Below are positions 37,787-50,530 of a stretch of DNA of 64,000 bases, piece after piece. The notes under the pieces were generated by a model. It worked only from the letters and a program-made list of their open reading frames with translations. It made no database searches and was not told the origin of the DNA. The position numbers were made by a program, and so were the translations under genes. Location: positions 21,387,823 to 21,451,822 of the forward strand of contig OZ018408.1 in the NCBI GenBank assembly GCA_963969595.1, written 5' to 3'. Within the stretch, counting starts at the first letter, position 1. The number at the start of each line of letters is the position of its first letter. The DNA comes from Neckera pumila (lineage: Eukaryota; Streptophyta; Bryopsida; Hypnales; Neckeraceae).

Positions 37787-38499
37787 TGTTCAAAAATTTG
37801 TTGCCAAAATGCACCCAATCTCTGCTGATTTCCACTAATTGGATCTTGTCTAATGGCCAATAAATATATATCAATTGTTGCTCTTTTTTGTGGTTGAAAT
37901 TCTTCCCCTTATTGTTATTTTTTCCCCCTTGTAGGCCCCCTAAACCGTGTTGTCCCTCTCGGTGGATCTCCTTCTCAAACCTCGTCTACTTTTGTGACCC
38001 CAGGCACTTTTGCCTCTTGTAACTCTACTCTTGGCTCTTGTAACCCCACTCTTGTAGCCTAAGATTCCAATCCTGAAGCCTAAGACTCTACACTAAAAAG
38101 TTGCAAGCCCACTTCAAAACCTATTGCCGAAATTCGCCCACTTGTAGCTAGAGTTTGCCCACCTATGACGCCAGATACATTTTTCACACTTCTTGCCTGA
38201 CCGTCCCTAACCGTCCCCAAGTACAAGGCGCCATTGGAAACAACACCAAAAAGCTTATCTTCTCGTCAATAGCATGATACACATCAATCGTACAAAACAT
38301 TGCAAGTTGAAGTGTAGGGGACAAATTTTTCTTGTGGCTTGCATTGAAAAACAGGAGAGCCTGCAACTGGTGGGAAGGCTTTGGGGCGTGCCAAACCATT
38401 TGCCGGGGTAGTACGGCATGCCCCGGTGTAGATGCTCTTAGAAATAAGTTTTTCATTCAAACTCCCAGAGCTAAAAGCACAATAAACTAAACCCGTTCA
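37787..38499. other. Intergenic, no gene recognised
   Basis: Less AT-rich than the left half of the window; no motif is recognised. Confidence 0.3.
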
Positions 38500-38975
38500 A
38501 AATTAGTATGGCCCACAGCAATCGACATTCAAAATCTTCTGGCCTCATCAAACCGTGACCTTTCTCGAATTCCCTTCCGAGCCGTGCAATTGGTCCAATG
38601 CAGTAGGCTCGCCACCCTAAACTGCATTCAGTAGTTCCCATCATGACAGCCCCGGCATTGGTCCCAGTTCAGTCTGGAACTCTGCTTCAATGCCAGGCTT
38701 CAAGTAGCTTACAGATGGACCGTCAGATGCAACCCCAACCCCAAAGATAAGATTTCGATCGATGACTCATCACTCATGATCTTGAAAAGGGGCACTCCTA
38801 CCTTCTGGGGATCATCAAACTGAATTCAGTCACATCCCCACATTCCAGGGATGCCGCAAAAGCAACGTAGTTTGCAGTTAGGGCAGGCGTCACAGCAGGA
38901 TTTGCAGTCGCCAGGATGAGCAGGAGCCCCGTCGACTGATCGATCTCCACTTGGAAGTGGTGGTGACCCCATCTT
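38500..38975 (-). pseudogene. Unrecognised gene remnant
   Basis: Three adjoining minus-strand frames look coding but cannot be joined without frame changes. About 38965-38810 reads QVEIDQSTGLLLILATANPA then ALTANYVAFAASLECGDVTE. About 38815-38715 reads FDDPQKVGVPLFKIMSDESS, with ASDGPSVSYLKPGIEAEFQT following. About 38660-38515 reads AVMMGTTECSLGWRAYCIGP to EFEKGHGLMRPEDFE. The composition is normal for a globular protein and the local GC is raised. I cannot name the family. It lies divergent from the DnaJ8 gene, about 300 bp upstream of its start. Confidence 0.35.
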
Positions 38976-39254
38976 TCATTGGATCGATCGATTGATAGAT
39001 GAGGTAGCCTAACTGAGAAAGCGTAAAGTTTTCTAGAGCTTCAGATTTGTGATTCTCTGTCGTTGATCGGACTCTTTTTGATGGAGGGATCAGGGATGAC
39101 AGTAGTTCCAGTCTGATCAAAACAAGTCTAGCGTGGGCTGTTTGCGACCCCAATTTCGGAGCTTTGATAGATCTCTTTCTTTGATGATTGCAGGCTCTGG
39201 TTGTTTTGAGTGTCCTGATTGTTGTTCTGGTTGTTGTGATTGAGACATTACGAG

Positions 39255-40760
39255 ATGAGGAAGTTGTTGAGGGGAAGCCAGGTGACCATCACCCGAGCGT
39301 TTAAAGACAGTAATGTGGAGCGGGTGGTTTTGCAAAGCTCCCTCCATGGCGATCGTGCGCGGAGTTTGAGCTGTGTGAGTCCCCCGCGGTCGTTCAAGCG
39401 GCTTCGGAGAGCGGCCAGTATTCGAGCATGTGAGACTGTGGGCAGCCATGGCGATCCTTTTGCCATTCTAGGGCTCAATGCGGCCGCCTCCAAACAGGAC
39501 ATCAAGCATGCGTACCGCAAACTGGCTCTGCAGGTGCTCTTACAGCTGACCTGTCGCTTTCCTCTTGATGAATTCCCCATAATCAGTGATGCGAAGTGCG
39601 ATTTCTTAGGGATACCGACATTTGCTGAACATTGGCTATGTCGGGATTACAGCCAATTGCTAATACTGGAACTAACGCCGGCCATGGCTGTGTACAGTAT
39701 CATCCAGATGTTTGCAAGGGAGATAACTGCACTCTGATGTTCAAACAAGTGAACAACGCCTACGAGGTACGTGCCCTCGCCTGTTTTTCAAGTTTCATAG
39801 TTTCGCAGTTGCCCAGTTTTGCAGTTTTGCAGTTTCGCACACGCATTCCTGAATTAATAGCTAGCAAGGTACCGGCCTCTAGATACTGCTGATCAATCCC
39901 CAGAGTTTTCAGTTTGTGGTCATCTGGGATATTTGATGTTGTCACCTTTGAAGGTTTGAGATCGAAGTAGGCTTCCAATTTCTTGCCCAATTTGAAGTCC
40001 CCGAAATAGAGGACTCTACTTGCATTCAAGCATTTGGGAGGTCAGTGGAGAGCTGTCAGTGTAGAGTCAGCGTTCAATTGACACAAATCTGTCGAGAGCA
40101 GATTTTTATCAGTATTTATGAATTTCTTAAGCTATTTCAAAATGAGAGGTTGCAGACCAATATCAGGGCCAGTAGACAATTCGATTTTTGTTCAAAGATC
40201 AGTGGCTGTAGACATTGATGCTTATGGCACTTGCTAAGAAGTTCAATCGAATGCATGATGAGATACCTTATTCTTTGATTCAAGAGACACTGTCGCTACT
40301 AGTTTTTGGATCCTCGACCTCGACCTTGGGAAGGACGAAGAAACCATATGCGGCCTTGTGGTTTCAAAGTAGTTTTGATTAGTTCATATAGTTGAAACTA
40401 TTAATTCTAAAATTCATTATTTAAAGAAAATTAAGACATGCACTATTCTTCACCTGGTCTGTGATATAAATTTTACCCCCACTGAAATTATACTTCGTAC
40501 AATAAGAGCAATGAAAATGGTCAGTCTCAACCATGAATTTTTGGTCTTTGAGGAGTATTGAATTCCGCATTATTTGCTTGGTGCAGGTTGCTTTAGAAGT
40601 GGAAGAGCAAGAGGTGGTTGCCGAGGTGAGAAGTGAGTGTTTGGATGGTTTTATGGGAGCCACCGATGACAATTGGGAAGAGTGGGAGGAATGGATGGGT
40701 TGGGAAGGAGCTGGAACCTATGACTACTCTTCCCACGCCAACCCTTCCTATAGCTTTTAA
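39255..40760 (+). CDS. DJ8: Chloroplast DnaJ8-type J-protein (3 exons)
   Basis: A small plastid co-chaperone that stimulates Hsp70 ATPase activity. Exons are 39255-39533, 39698-39766 and 40587-40760, all phase 0, with GT-AG introns, giving 173 aa. The start is supported by an in-frame TGA 18 bases upstream. Residues 1-60 are basic and Ser/Arg-rich, as in a transit peptide. The J domain begins at [10 protein letters not shown] (about 67) with helix [12 protein letters not shown] and the HPD motif in [11 protein letters not shown] (95-97). After a short acidic linker the C-terminus carries [20 protein letters not shown], the signature tail of Arabidopsis J8 (163 aa). Intron 1 splits the J domain exactly before YHPD. 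It is convergent with MurA downstream. The family call is firm; exon joins are predicted from the sequence. Confidence 0.9.
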
Positions 40761-42995
40761 AATCATCGCCTCGGATGGAATTGTACATAAAACTTGAATC
40801 TGCCGAAATCAACATGGAAGGGGAATCCTTCATGCATGTCCCTTTTGTACAGTACAGAATACGAATCATCCTTGCAATGGAGATTAATCTAGAAGGCGCA
40901 CAGATTTGCTTCTAAGTTGTGCAGATGGACTTGATGTTCTTTTATAGTCGATTACTGGTAATTGCAGACGTTTTGAAGTTGTTTTATAGTGAACTTCTCA
41001 GATTTTATCTAAGCATTGTGTTGGGCATTTTGGTAGATTTCTGTTTCAATAGGGATTAATCTATGCACAGTACAGAAGATTTGCCTAAGATTTGTCTTGC
41101 TTGATGGTTATGCAAGTAATATGGAACATCAATCCTGTCAAAACTTGTAATGCAACTAATCTACGACTGATTGTCCTAATAGCTGAACTTTTCTTTGCGC
41201 ACAATTTCTATGTTCTGCACTGTCTGTTTTAATATAGGCCTTACCAAGACACCTTGGATTATCAGGGAGCTGTACCGATCTTATCAAGGGAAAGGCCTTT
41301 GCGAATTTGCTGTCTGAGTAGAAACTAAGGAACACAGAACCAAATGATAACAATTTTGGACAATGAAGTATATTCCTACATCCAACAAGAGTCTCATGCC
41401 CAGTTGAAGGAGGGGCGTCCCATAAATTGTACTGAAGGGTCTAAAATTCGATTTGGTTGGTCATTTTCAAACTTCCTGTAATGCCATTGCTTTTCCTGCA
41501 CTGTTGACACTAACGTCTGACCAACTGAAGGTATTGGTACAGAGAGCATACGTAAGCTGCTCTATTGTCTTTCTGGTCGTACTAATTTGCATCAGCCGAC
41601 TGCCAGTGTTCAAAAAGCATGACTTACCGTAACGAACAACCTCCAGAAACTCAAAATCACCTCAAATTTTACTCAATCGGAAGTCATTCAACCAGAGATA
41701 ACTGCATACTCGCACAAGGTAAACGTTACAAATATGTGCATACGATGCTAAGCTTTGCTGGCCGAGGTCATAACATTGTTTACCAATGAAAAGGGGACCC
41801 CAATCCTGCAGTGAACAAAATTGCCTTCTTGATGGCCCTTGAGCCAATCTCGATCCTTTAATTAACTAGAAGTCTTTCCCAGAGGCATAATATATTCCCA
41901 ACGTGTGGAGGACCATGGCTTGATTATACAATGTTATGCTACTAGGGATGCAACATGATTGTTCCATTGTAGTTTTGAAAAGGTATGGTAGGGATCATAC
42001 ATACAATTCTGTACTTTATTCTTAGAATATGAAACATGTACTAAAATATGGCAAGACAAACATTGTTGGATTGAAAATTGGAGACCTCTTTCATTTGGAG
42101 GTCATTTTAATGTCTAAACCTCATAATGTTCAAATGCATGAATGCATAATCATTTTGCAACTTCTGAGACATGTAGAAGGGGCAATCATGATCTAAATTG
42201 GAAGTGTTATGTGTCATTGGATTTGGCTAAGCAGGAGTACAAGTTTTCGTAATTGTTGCATACACCAATTCATGCACCTGTCTTGGCATCTCCTATGGCA
42301 GGGCTACCTCGTTGAAATAATCAATAACTTGCATCTCCTCCAAGGATACAAAGTAACTTCAGTTCACAAAGTCCATGAAACACCAGCAATCATGTCAGAG
42401 CAAGATTCCACATTTTAGCAGTGTCAACGCCCTGCGAGCTTCACGACTGGCGAACGAACACAAAATGCCTTGCGGCAAGCACTTGAATATATTACTCGAC
42501 ACAAAATTGCTCAGTGTACAAACAGCTGATGTTTGGATCAGTCAGCTAACATCAACACATGGAACGTGATTCTCACACCTTCAAGTGGTTTCACATTGTC
42601 ATCAAGGGATTCTACAATGCCTCTAGAAAAAACAATGAAGAATGATTCAATGTCTTAAATTGAATCAGACCAAACTAAACCATCACAGGCAATCTGTGAA
42701 CAATCTAAAAGTGGGAAATGAATCCGCAGATTTTATCGCTGAATGTGATTATCAGTGTCCGATCGACGTTCTGTAAGCAATTCAAACAGTGAACAAGATG
42801 TCGACTGCAAAAAAGAAAGCGGCAAATGATCTGACAATGGAAACTCTGACCAAAGGAAGTAAAAGTCCACAGTCAGAAGTGATGTTTACCCAATTTCAGA
42901 GGATTGCAGCCTCTTCCTTGTGATGAGATCAACAATCCTTGGAAAGGTTGGCTGTTGACCACCACAAAGTAAATCACATCTAACCCAGCAAAGGG
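40761..42995. other. Convergent intergenic region between DnaJ8 and MurA
   Basis: Expected to hold the 3' UTRs of both genes. No conserved coding sequence or repeat was recognised in about 2.2 kb. Confidence 0.4.
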
Positions 42996-45900
42996 CTATA
43001 GAGTCAGCTCCGGAGGAAGGCAAGGTAACCTTCGTATTGCAGCACCTAAGAGCCGCAATTTTTTATCAAATTGCTCATATCCGCGATCAATATGACCGAC
43101 TCCCTCGACAAATGTAGTCCCTTCAGCTGACATTCCCGCCAAGACGAGAGCAGCTCCTGCCCTCAGGTCAGATGCCAAGACAGGTGCCCCATAAAGCAAG
43201 CTGCAAAATGCCCACACTGAACATGTGAGGACAAAGAGAAAGCGCTTTCCTCTGAAAGGTACTCAGAACCACTGATTTATGGGTAGTGCTCAAAGACATA
43301 CGTATGCAGGCCCAACTCCACGTGTTATATTTTGCTAACTACCACAAAGAAGCAACATAAGAGGAATACCTGCCAGTATCTCTGCCCTTGATGAAAGCAA
43401 TGTTTCGACTAACTTTCAATTGAGCCCCAAGTTTCTGTAGCTCCTCCGCTGAACAAAATGCGAACTGGGATAAGAATAACACTCTAACAAAGATAGCAAA
43501 AGAAGAGAAGAATACTGAGTGCGCAACCTTTGTAGAAAGCTATAGAACATACCATGACGCATGCGTCCTTCAAAAACTGTCTCTTCCAGAACACTTTGCC
43601 CAGAACAAGTAGTAAGAAGAGACATCAGCTGGGGTTGTAGATCTGTAGGAAAGCCTGGATAAGGGAGAGTCTTCACATCGCAGCTTCTGAGCAGCTCGGT
43701 ACAATTTATCTGCAGTCATTCAGCGTCAAAGTATTGAGATTATAGGTAGTCAAAATAAGGAGAGCTGCCCAGAAAACAGACGTCACTGTGTCCCGGTTAT
43801 AATGATTACTTTATTGCCTACCCGATATAAAAACACTGTCCGATTTCAGGAGAATTTACTCTTGCACAAACCAACGAGGTTGAGACTTTGAGAACCAAGT
43901 TCCAACTCAATCCGAACAGACAGTGGCCTTTCTAGAGCAACTATATTGTACGTGGTCAACTACAAGAACAAACAGAAAGGCACAAGATAAGGGACAGACG
44001 ACAATGATTAAGACATACCGAAAGAGAGTTCCACGTTGTTTGCTGAATTCGGCAACCAATCGCGCGAAGTTTACCAATCACTGAGGTCAAATGCTTGGGA
44101 CTGACCGAACTCATGGATATTGCAGATCGAGTAATTGCTGCAGCTATTAAGAATGTTCCAGCCTCAATCCGATCGGGTATAATCTGGTGCTCTGTACCGT
44201 GCAGTTTTCTTTTTCCTGTGATTTTCAAAGTATTGGTTCCAGCTCCTCGTATATATGCCCCACAAGATATGAGAAAATTTGCGAGGTCTACTACTTCTGG
44301 TTCCTGTACACCACAAGTAATTAAACGTAAGAACATAATATATAGAACTCTACAGTAAAATGTAACTTCCTACAGGGTAGGAGTGAACATGCTTGATTTC
44401 TTGTAAAGAGAGAACAGGAAAAGGATCTAGGAGATGATTGAAACACAAGAAAACATGGGTAGTTATATTCTAAATTGTGAAGCTAGAAACAGTAGACTTA
44501 AAAGAATAGTGCGCAAAGTAGAGTAAAACCTGCTGAATTCTAACAGCGTGCTAATCTAGATTCGTTAAGGATCGAACAGATTGCTGAATCAACCAATTCG
44601 AAATTTAGAAAATTTAAGCCCGTCTTCTTCAAAACGCCCAAGGGGGCTCAGAATGCCAACCTTGATATCCAGATTTGGCGATTTCGATTCCTCTACACGA
44701 TTTCCATGCTACCAATGGCAAGCAATCACATTTTCGTCCTTTGCAGATGCACAGGATGAGAAGTTGAACTTCATGGACGAGGTCACATGAAGAATACCTG
44801 AGCAACGTTAGATAACGTAGTGTGTCCATCTGCAAGAGCAGCTGCCATCATAAGTGTCTCCGTAGCGCCCACACTCGGATAATCGAGACAAAAACTGCCA
44901 CCGATGAGGTTTCGTCCATTGAGCGCCCGAGCGTGAACTTTACCTTGCCTGCAAAAAATGCGGGTCTGTGAGAGACGCACAAGCCATTCTATCATGCTCT
45001 CTCCCTGCAACCCCTGTGTTCAATGGAAAGAACATTCTATGCAACCGCATGTGTCGGAACAAATATGTCTTCTGCAACCGCACATGCACTCCATAGATCC
45101 AGGTTCGGAACACCGAAGCCTCCAGATACCCATGCCTTTAGAAAGACTTGTGCTCGCTAACCGATCATAACAAGTCGTGAGAATCATGTAAATCGACTTG
45201 AAAACAGGTCAGGAGGGTTTCAAAACCGACACAAGGTCCCCAACCACGAAGTGGGGTAAAACATGCAAAAAAGCACAGGTGGAATATACGAATCAGCTAC
45301 AGATCTCTAGCCCGTCGCAAAACAGTACTCAAAATAATTTGGCTGGAAGAGAAGTTCGTTGGTCAGACTGTGCTATCACGCTACGCTAATTAGCGTGAAG
45401 GTTTTTCCGGATTTTTCATCCAACTGGTCAACTGATATCGTTTCATCTCCTCCCTCCCAACTCTAAAAAGATGAGCAACGAAGACCAGCTACCGATATCA
45501 ATTTATGAGAAAATGTGGCAAATACCGTTGGTAGTTGCAATACATATACCAAGAATTACTTGTTTTAGGTGTAGTACAGATCGAGAATCGTTAAGGATAT
45601 ATTGAAACTAACACACATTTAGTAAAGTCTTCATCTAACAAAGAACCACTCATAACAGTAACAAGGCCCCACAATCACCACAAAGCAACAGAGCATAGAA
45701 AGGAGAGACCAACCTGATATCAACCTGAGCGCCTAGAGCTTCCAAACCCCGAACGTGGAGATCGATAGGACGCGCCCCAATGTCACAACCTCCTGGCAGT
45801 GGAACAACCGCTTCTCCTTTCCGACCCAGAAGGGAACCAAGCACAAAGAAACTAGCTCGTAGCTTTCGCACAGTCTCTGGGCATGGCTCTACCGATGTCA

Positions 45901-46786
45901 AATCCCTTGCGTCGATCACGAAACCACGAGAACTCGCCTGTACTTTGACCCCTACAGACTGCAAAACTTGGAACATGCGGTGAATGTCATGGAGGTCAGG
46001 AATCATCGCCAAGTGAACTTGTCCTTCACAGCAGATAGCACCCGCCAGCACGGCCAACGCAGAATTCTTCGCCCCTGAAATCTTCACTTCACCGGATAGT
46101 CGCCTTCCTCCTTCCACTTGAAAACATTCTACCTGATGTCCTGGCCTGAAAGGACTCAACTCAGTGAGTTCTTCGATGACCGAAACTGGTTCCTTCAAAG
46201 CAGTTAAAGAATGAGATCCCTTGGAGTTTCTACTACCTTGCTCCTTCCTGTGTAAAGCTAGAGATTCAATGTAATTGGGAGATTGTAGTGTAACTGCGCC
46301 AGGTGTATGGGAGGAAATGTTGGTAGGCGGAGCCTCAAGAACAACCTCTGAAGCAACGCCATTCTCTAATCCGCAAATCGGAGCTACACGAACTTGCTTT
46401 CTGCTATTCAAGATCCCGTCAAAAGACCTGGGTTTCCATAAAAGTGAGCTAAGGTGCCCAACCCTAACCCTAGAAGACAAAAGAATACTCTCTTCCCACC
46501 TCCTAAATCTTCCTTCTTCCGTCTCTAGTTCAGAACCTCTAGCAATTGATGTCCCAGGCTCCGACGCCCCGTGGCGGTCCCAAGACTTTCTTTCAAGTTC
46601 TCTCAAAGAATGTGAGGATCGCAAACCCTCTAAAACAGCTTCGACTGCTTCGCTCCCGGTACCGCATTTCCGAGCATGCGAATTCTTCCCAAAAGATGAT
46701 AGATTCCTCGTCGAAGTCGCTCGAGGCGAAGAACACCTGGCAAAAGAATTCTTGGCGAAGTTGGAGGGCACCCTAACGACTTCCAT
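42996..46786 (-). CDS. MurA: MurA, UDP-GlcNAc enolpyruvyl transferase, plastid-targeted (6 exons)
   Basis: Catalyses the first committed step of peptidoglycan synthesis, transferring enolpyruvate from PEP to UDP-GlcNAc. Exons on the minus strand: 46786-45714, 44948-44798, 44303-44019, 43709-43553, 43448-43370 and 43200-42996. All introns are GT-AG, giving 649 aa. An in-frame TAG four codons upstream supports the start. Residues 1 to about 217 are an extension absent from bacterial MurA (about 420 aa). It starts with a Ser/Arg-rich, acid-poor stretch typical of a plastid transit peptide. The enzyme follows: GAKNSA (Lys240-Asn241, equivalent to K22-N23), catalytic Cys334 in [22 protein letters not shown] (equivalent to D305), ASDLRAG (D369) and HIDRGYE (R397). 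Cys rather than Asp at the catalytic site predicts fosfomycin sensitivity. Nuclear MurA is known from plants that keep plastid peptidoglycan. Confidence 0.95.
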
Positions 46787-48139
46787 AGCGAGCTTCTAAC
46801 CACAGTGCGCCTCGCCACAAGCCTCTATCAACCAACTCGCGATGTGAACTCAGCGGGTTCAATAATCAGCGCAGCCAAGATCCACATGATTCGATTCAAC
46901 AGCGTCAAGCATAAAGTGTGACCGTATATAGAGTATTGGATAAAAGCTCAAAGAAGAGAATTCAGCTGCCTACTAATCCACAGACACGTCTCTATAATCC
47001 ACATGAAACTAGAAAGATTCTTCCTAGCTCTGCGGTATTAACAAAGAACCCTTACGAGTCATTAGCAACATGCACAAAGTGCAACACTCACCACCCCTAA
47101 CCGGCCAGTGGTCAAAGATCAACACTAATACTCTGCTGCCATCCATACAACTGGACACCCGTTCCGTCCGTCGAACTTCACTGATAGTCAAGAGAATCAA
47201 AACCTCTCATTTACACCAAATGCCTGTTGCTACATACAATGAAGCCACCAACACCACTCCACTCACTCTCTCAATGACTAACTTAAATCCAAAAAGAATC
47301 AAATTATTAAACTTGAATATTACTCGAAGAGTCCGTCCTGGCCCTCCGTCAAAGCTCCAAGAATATCACCACCGGCTCCTTCCTCTGTCCCAACGAAATC
47401 ACACAACGCAGCGTAAATCCCGAAAACTACACCAAATTACTCGTAATCTAATTATAACTTGACTAATGGCGAGCGAAAATGCTACTGCCATGTGTGAGGG
47501 TGAGCTCACTCAAATCGCAGGTGGAGGAGAACGATGGGTGCCCAACGGAATGGGAAACACGAGAATACCGTGGCCGGTGGGAAAATGATATCGATCTTTA
47601 AACGGAGTGCGAATAAGTTAATGAAACGCATGCAAGCGTGGCGCTGGTGGTGTGATCAAGCTTCCACGGCACGAGAAGCATGTGATGCAAAGACAGACGC
47701 TTCGAAATTTTGGAAGCGCAGAGAAGGGCATGATCCACCGGCGAGCGGCCGAGCGGGCGGCACCTCAGCCCAATGCCTGGCATGGCATCTCGGAGCAACG
47801 ATCGGAGTGCCGCGCAACCAAGAGTTTCGACGACGAGGAGAAGCCAGAACGGGCGAAGGCAAGATAAGAAAAAGGCGCCAACGACGGAGCATGCACTTCA
47901 TCGTCGTCGTCGTTCGTCGTCTCTGACTCGTCTGTGATTCGCCTTCGTTCGTTCTAAGAGTGAACATTTCGTTTGGTTTTCGTCCTGATTTGGAAGGGGA
48001 CGACGACTGTATGTTTCCGTCACGTCTGAGGTTGGGTGGTGTAGGATTGGTTCCGCCAATGGGCGATTGTCAAGTGGCGGATTCTGGAATGCCGACTCTG
48101 CTATCCATTACAAGTGTGGGCTGGCCACCCGGGTTTTTA
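46787..48139. other. MurA upstream region
   Basis: GC rises at 47530-47930, where plus-strand frames (47534-47926) overlap equally long minus-strand ones. No motif is recognised, so these look like frames in GC-rich promoter or leader DNA. 47070-47462 is also open but Thr/Asn/Leu-biased with no family resemblance. Confidence 0.35.
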
Positions 48140-48141
48140 TA

Positions 48142-48454
48142 AGGTAGGAGGTTCTAAAATGGAGCGGGTTCTAAAACCAATCAGGCTCTAGAGGTACATT
48201 TTGCACTTTCCAATGTACAAGTGGCGTGCATTTGAGGAAGTGGTCGGTTTTAGAGCCCACAAAAATGCACTTTTCTGCAACTTCAGAAATTCATAACTAA
48301 TTCTACAAAGCTTCAAAAAATATGAAATAACTTGGTTTAGATGCCAATTTCTCTTGCCTTTCAAGGAAAATTTACTGAAAAATATTTTAAGAAGTTTTAC
48401 CTCCCCAAAATTCAGCTTCAGCTCTTAGATGAGCGATTTATGGACCTCCTACCT
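48142..48454. mobile_element. MITE with AGGTAGGAGGT ends (313 bp)
   Basis: Left AGGTAGGAGGTTCTAAA, right (complemented) AGGTAGGAGGTCCATAAA, with TA immediately outside on both sides (48140-48141 and 48455-48456). Noncoding. Class undetermined; TA duplication suggests Tc1/mariner or a similar group. Confidence 0.65.
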
Positions 48455-48650
48455 TAATTGGACTGGAGGAAGAGGCTTCAGGGACTCCCATCCCGTCCTC
48501 CAAACCTTAGAAGTGCCGTGGAAGAATAGAGCAGCCTTTTGGGGGGGTGAAATGGAGCCAGAAAGCACCATTTCATAGTGAAAATCTTTTTTTCGCCACA
48601 AAAAAAGTAATCTTTTTTTGTCAAAAAAGTTTCAATCCAATTTAAAATAT

Positions 48651-48696
48651 GGATGAAATTGTCAAATTTGGATGAAATTGTCAAATTTGGATGAAA
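48651..48696. repeat. Short tandem repeat, 19-bp unit
   Basis: GGATGAAATTGTCAAATTT occurs twice exactly and starts a third time. Confidence 0.8.
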
Positions 48697-48906
48697 AAGT
48701 GTATGAATTTGATCAAAAAGTGTTTTATGGTACAAAGGATGGATGTACGAAGAAATAAAATGCTTCACCAAATTTTAAGTGATTGCCATCCTGGCACTTT
48801 TTCAAAAACCAAAAAGTAAGGGCTGATGCCAAGTGTGTGGAGAGACCTTAGAGAGGTTCCTTGAACTTGGTGAAGTTTTCTTATTACCACCCAAATCCCC
48901 AATTAA

Positions 48907-49651
48907 CCCCTAATGACCCAAGCAACCATTTTCTGGTTGTTGTCCTTGTTTTTTGAACTTCCCATTCTCAGCTTTTGATTTTTTTCAAAAAAAAATGTTT
49001 TTCTACAAATAGACTGCAATACAAATCCAATGGCGGTAGATTCATCAAATTCCGACTTAAACTCCGCTTTGTGGAATTTTTCAAAGTTAAATGGTGTAGT
49101 GTAGTTTACAGCTTGTTTTTTGTGTTTGGTTTGGGCATGGATTAAAAAGTCAGCCAACCAATGTGCTTCTTGCCCACCTCATAAAAGTCAGATCAACCTC
49201 AAAAAGGATAGATCCAAGGAGTACAAGTGTCCCATTCTTTTTTCTCTTGCAAACACTATTCAAGTTTCAGTGACCACCATGCATTGCAAGCTTGACCATG
49301 AGTTATAAAATTCTTGGAATGTTATGAAATTTTATATATAGATTTTCAACTCTCTTATCTTTCACTAAGCACAGAACGGCATCATTTCAAAATATTCTCA
49401 TAAAGATATGCTCCTTCAAAATGCACTGCCTTGTATTTCCATTGACCAAAGAAAAACTTTAAAATTAAATATCTCCTAAACCATATGGTCAAATAATCTG
49501 AAATTTCTTAAGGTGCTCAATTTCAATGTTAACTTGAAGATCTTATAATTACATTCTATCCAATCACAAGAAAAGATGAACAAAAAAACTGCTCAAGTTG
49601 TTGGCAATTTTGGCCCATTTTGAAAGAACACCCCTCTTGGATCATAAGGGA
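48907..49651 (-). mobile_element. Non-autonomous TTAA-flanked element (745 bp)
   Basis: TTAA at 48903-48906 then CCCCTAATGACCCAAG; right end TTGGATCATAAGGGA then TTAA at 49652-49655. A diverged member of the piggyBac-type family. The minus-strand orientation is tentative. Confidence 0.65.
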
Positions 49652-49739
49652 TTAAGGTAAGTACACCTAAAACGGAGCACCTAGCAGTATGCACCTCTAT
49701 TTTTTGAAGGGAAATGAAACAAGGAGGATATCTAAAATA

Positions 49740-50160
49740 GTGCACATTAAAAGGACAAGTGGCAAGTGGAATTGGGGGTTATTTTGAATAGTGTGCACCT
49801 CTACTTATATTATTGTGGAGGTGACAACCATACAAGTGGTCGATTCTGGGTACATCCTCTGTTGTTTTTAACTTCTTTTTTATGCAAACCTGTTTTGATA
49901 TTACTATTGTCAATTCTTCATGTGCATCAAATGAATTTTGGCATCACCTACATAATACTTTTAACACCCTACACCTTGCATCTTCGAAAATTTGTAATTA
50001 ATTCAATATGCATCCAAAAATTATGAAACCACTTGCATTTTGATTCATAGTCTTTCAACAATGTGCAAAATTTTTATGTTCATTTTTTAGAGCATATTGG
50101 TTATGCCACAAAGCTTATTTGTGCAATTTTAAATGTAGACACCTTACAAGTTCGCCAAAG
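49740..50160 (+). repeat. Dispersed repeat, copy 2
   Basis: Collinear in the same orientation with 30530-30915; the shared blocks are listed there. It starts with a GTGCACATTAAAAGGACAAG segment also seen, diverged, at copy 1. Confidence 0.75.
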
Positions 50161-50423
50161 TTGATGAAACCTACCTATGTTCAAATAAGATAGGAATACC
50201 ATAAACGGCTAAAGTAAGCATTTCAACCTTTAGGAATGGAAAATTCCTTGAGAAATTGAGCTAAATGTGCACAAAAATAAGGTCTAGATAAGGTAGAATG
50301 CCAAAAAAACAAAAAAAATTCTCAAGAATGAACATCATATTCAATATAAGTGTGGATTTTTCATCTGAACTCCATCCTTGTCTCATAGGTTTATCTAAAA
50401 CGGCTACCTTTGGAGCTTATTCC

Positions 50424-50475
50424 AAATCAAGTGTGAGCAAATCAAGTGTGAGCAAATCAAGTGTGAGCAAATCAA
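50424..50475. repeat. Tandem repeat, 15-bp unit, 3.5 copies
   Basis: AAATCAAGTGTGAGC is repeated three times exactly, then degenerates. It lies 55 bp left of the CACTA MITE. Confidence 0.85.
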
Positions 50476-50530
50476 ATTTTTTCAGAGCCAATCAAATTTG
50501 AGCAAATCGAATCTTTTTCAGAGCGACTCT

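Noticed and set aside
46275..46799. 174-codon plus-strand frame
   Set aside because: Antisense shadow of MurA exon 1.
47534..47926. 130-codon plus-strand frame upstream of MurA
   Set aside because: An equally long frame exists on the other strand; Arg-rich composition and no motif, as expected of GC-rich noncoding DNA.
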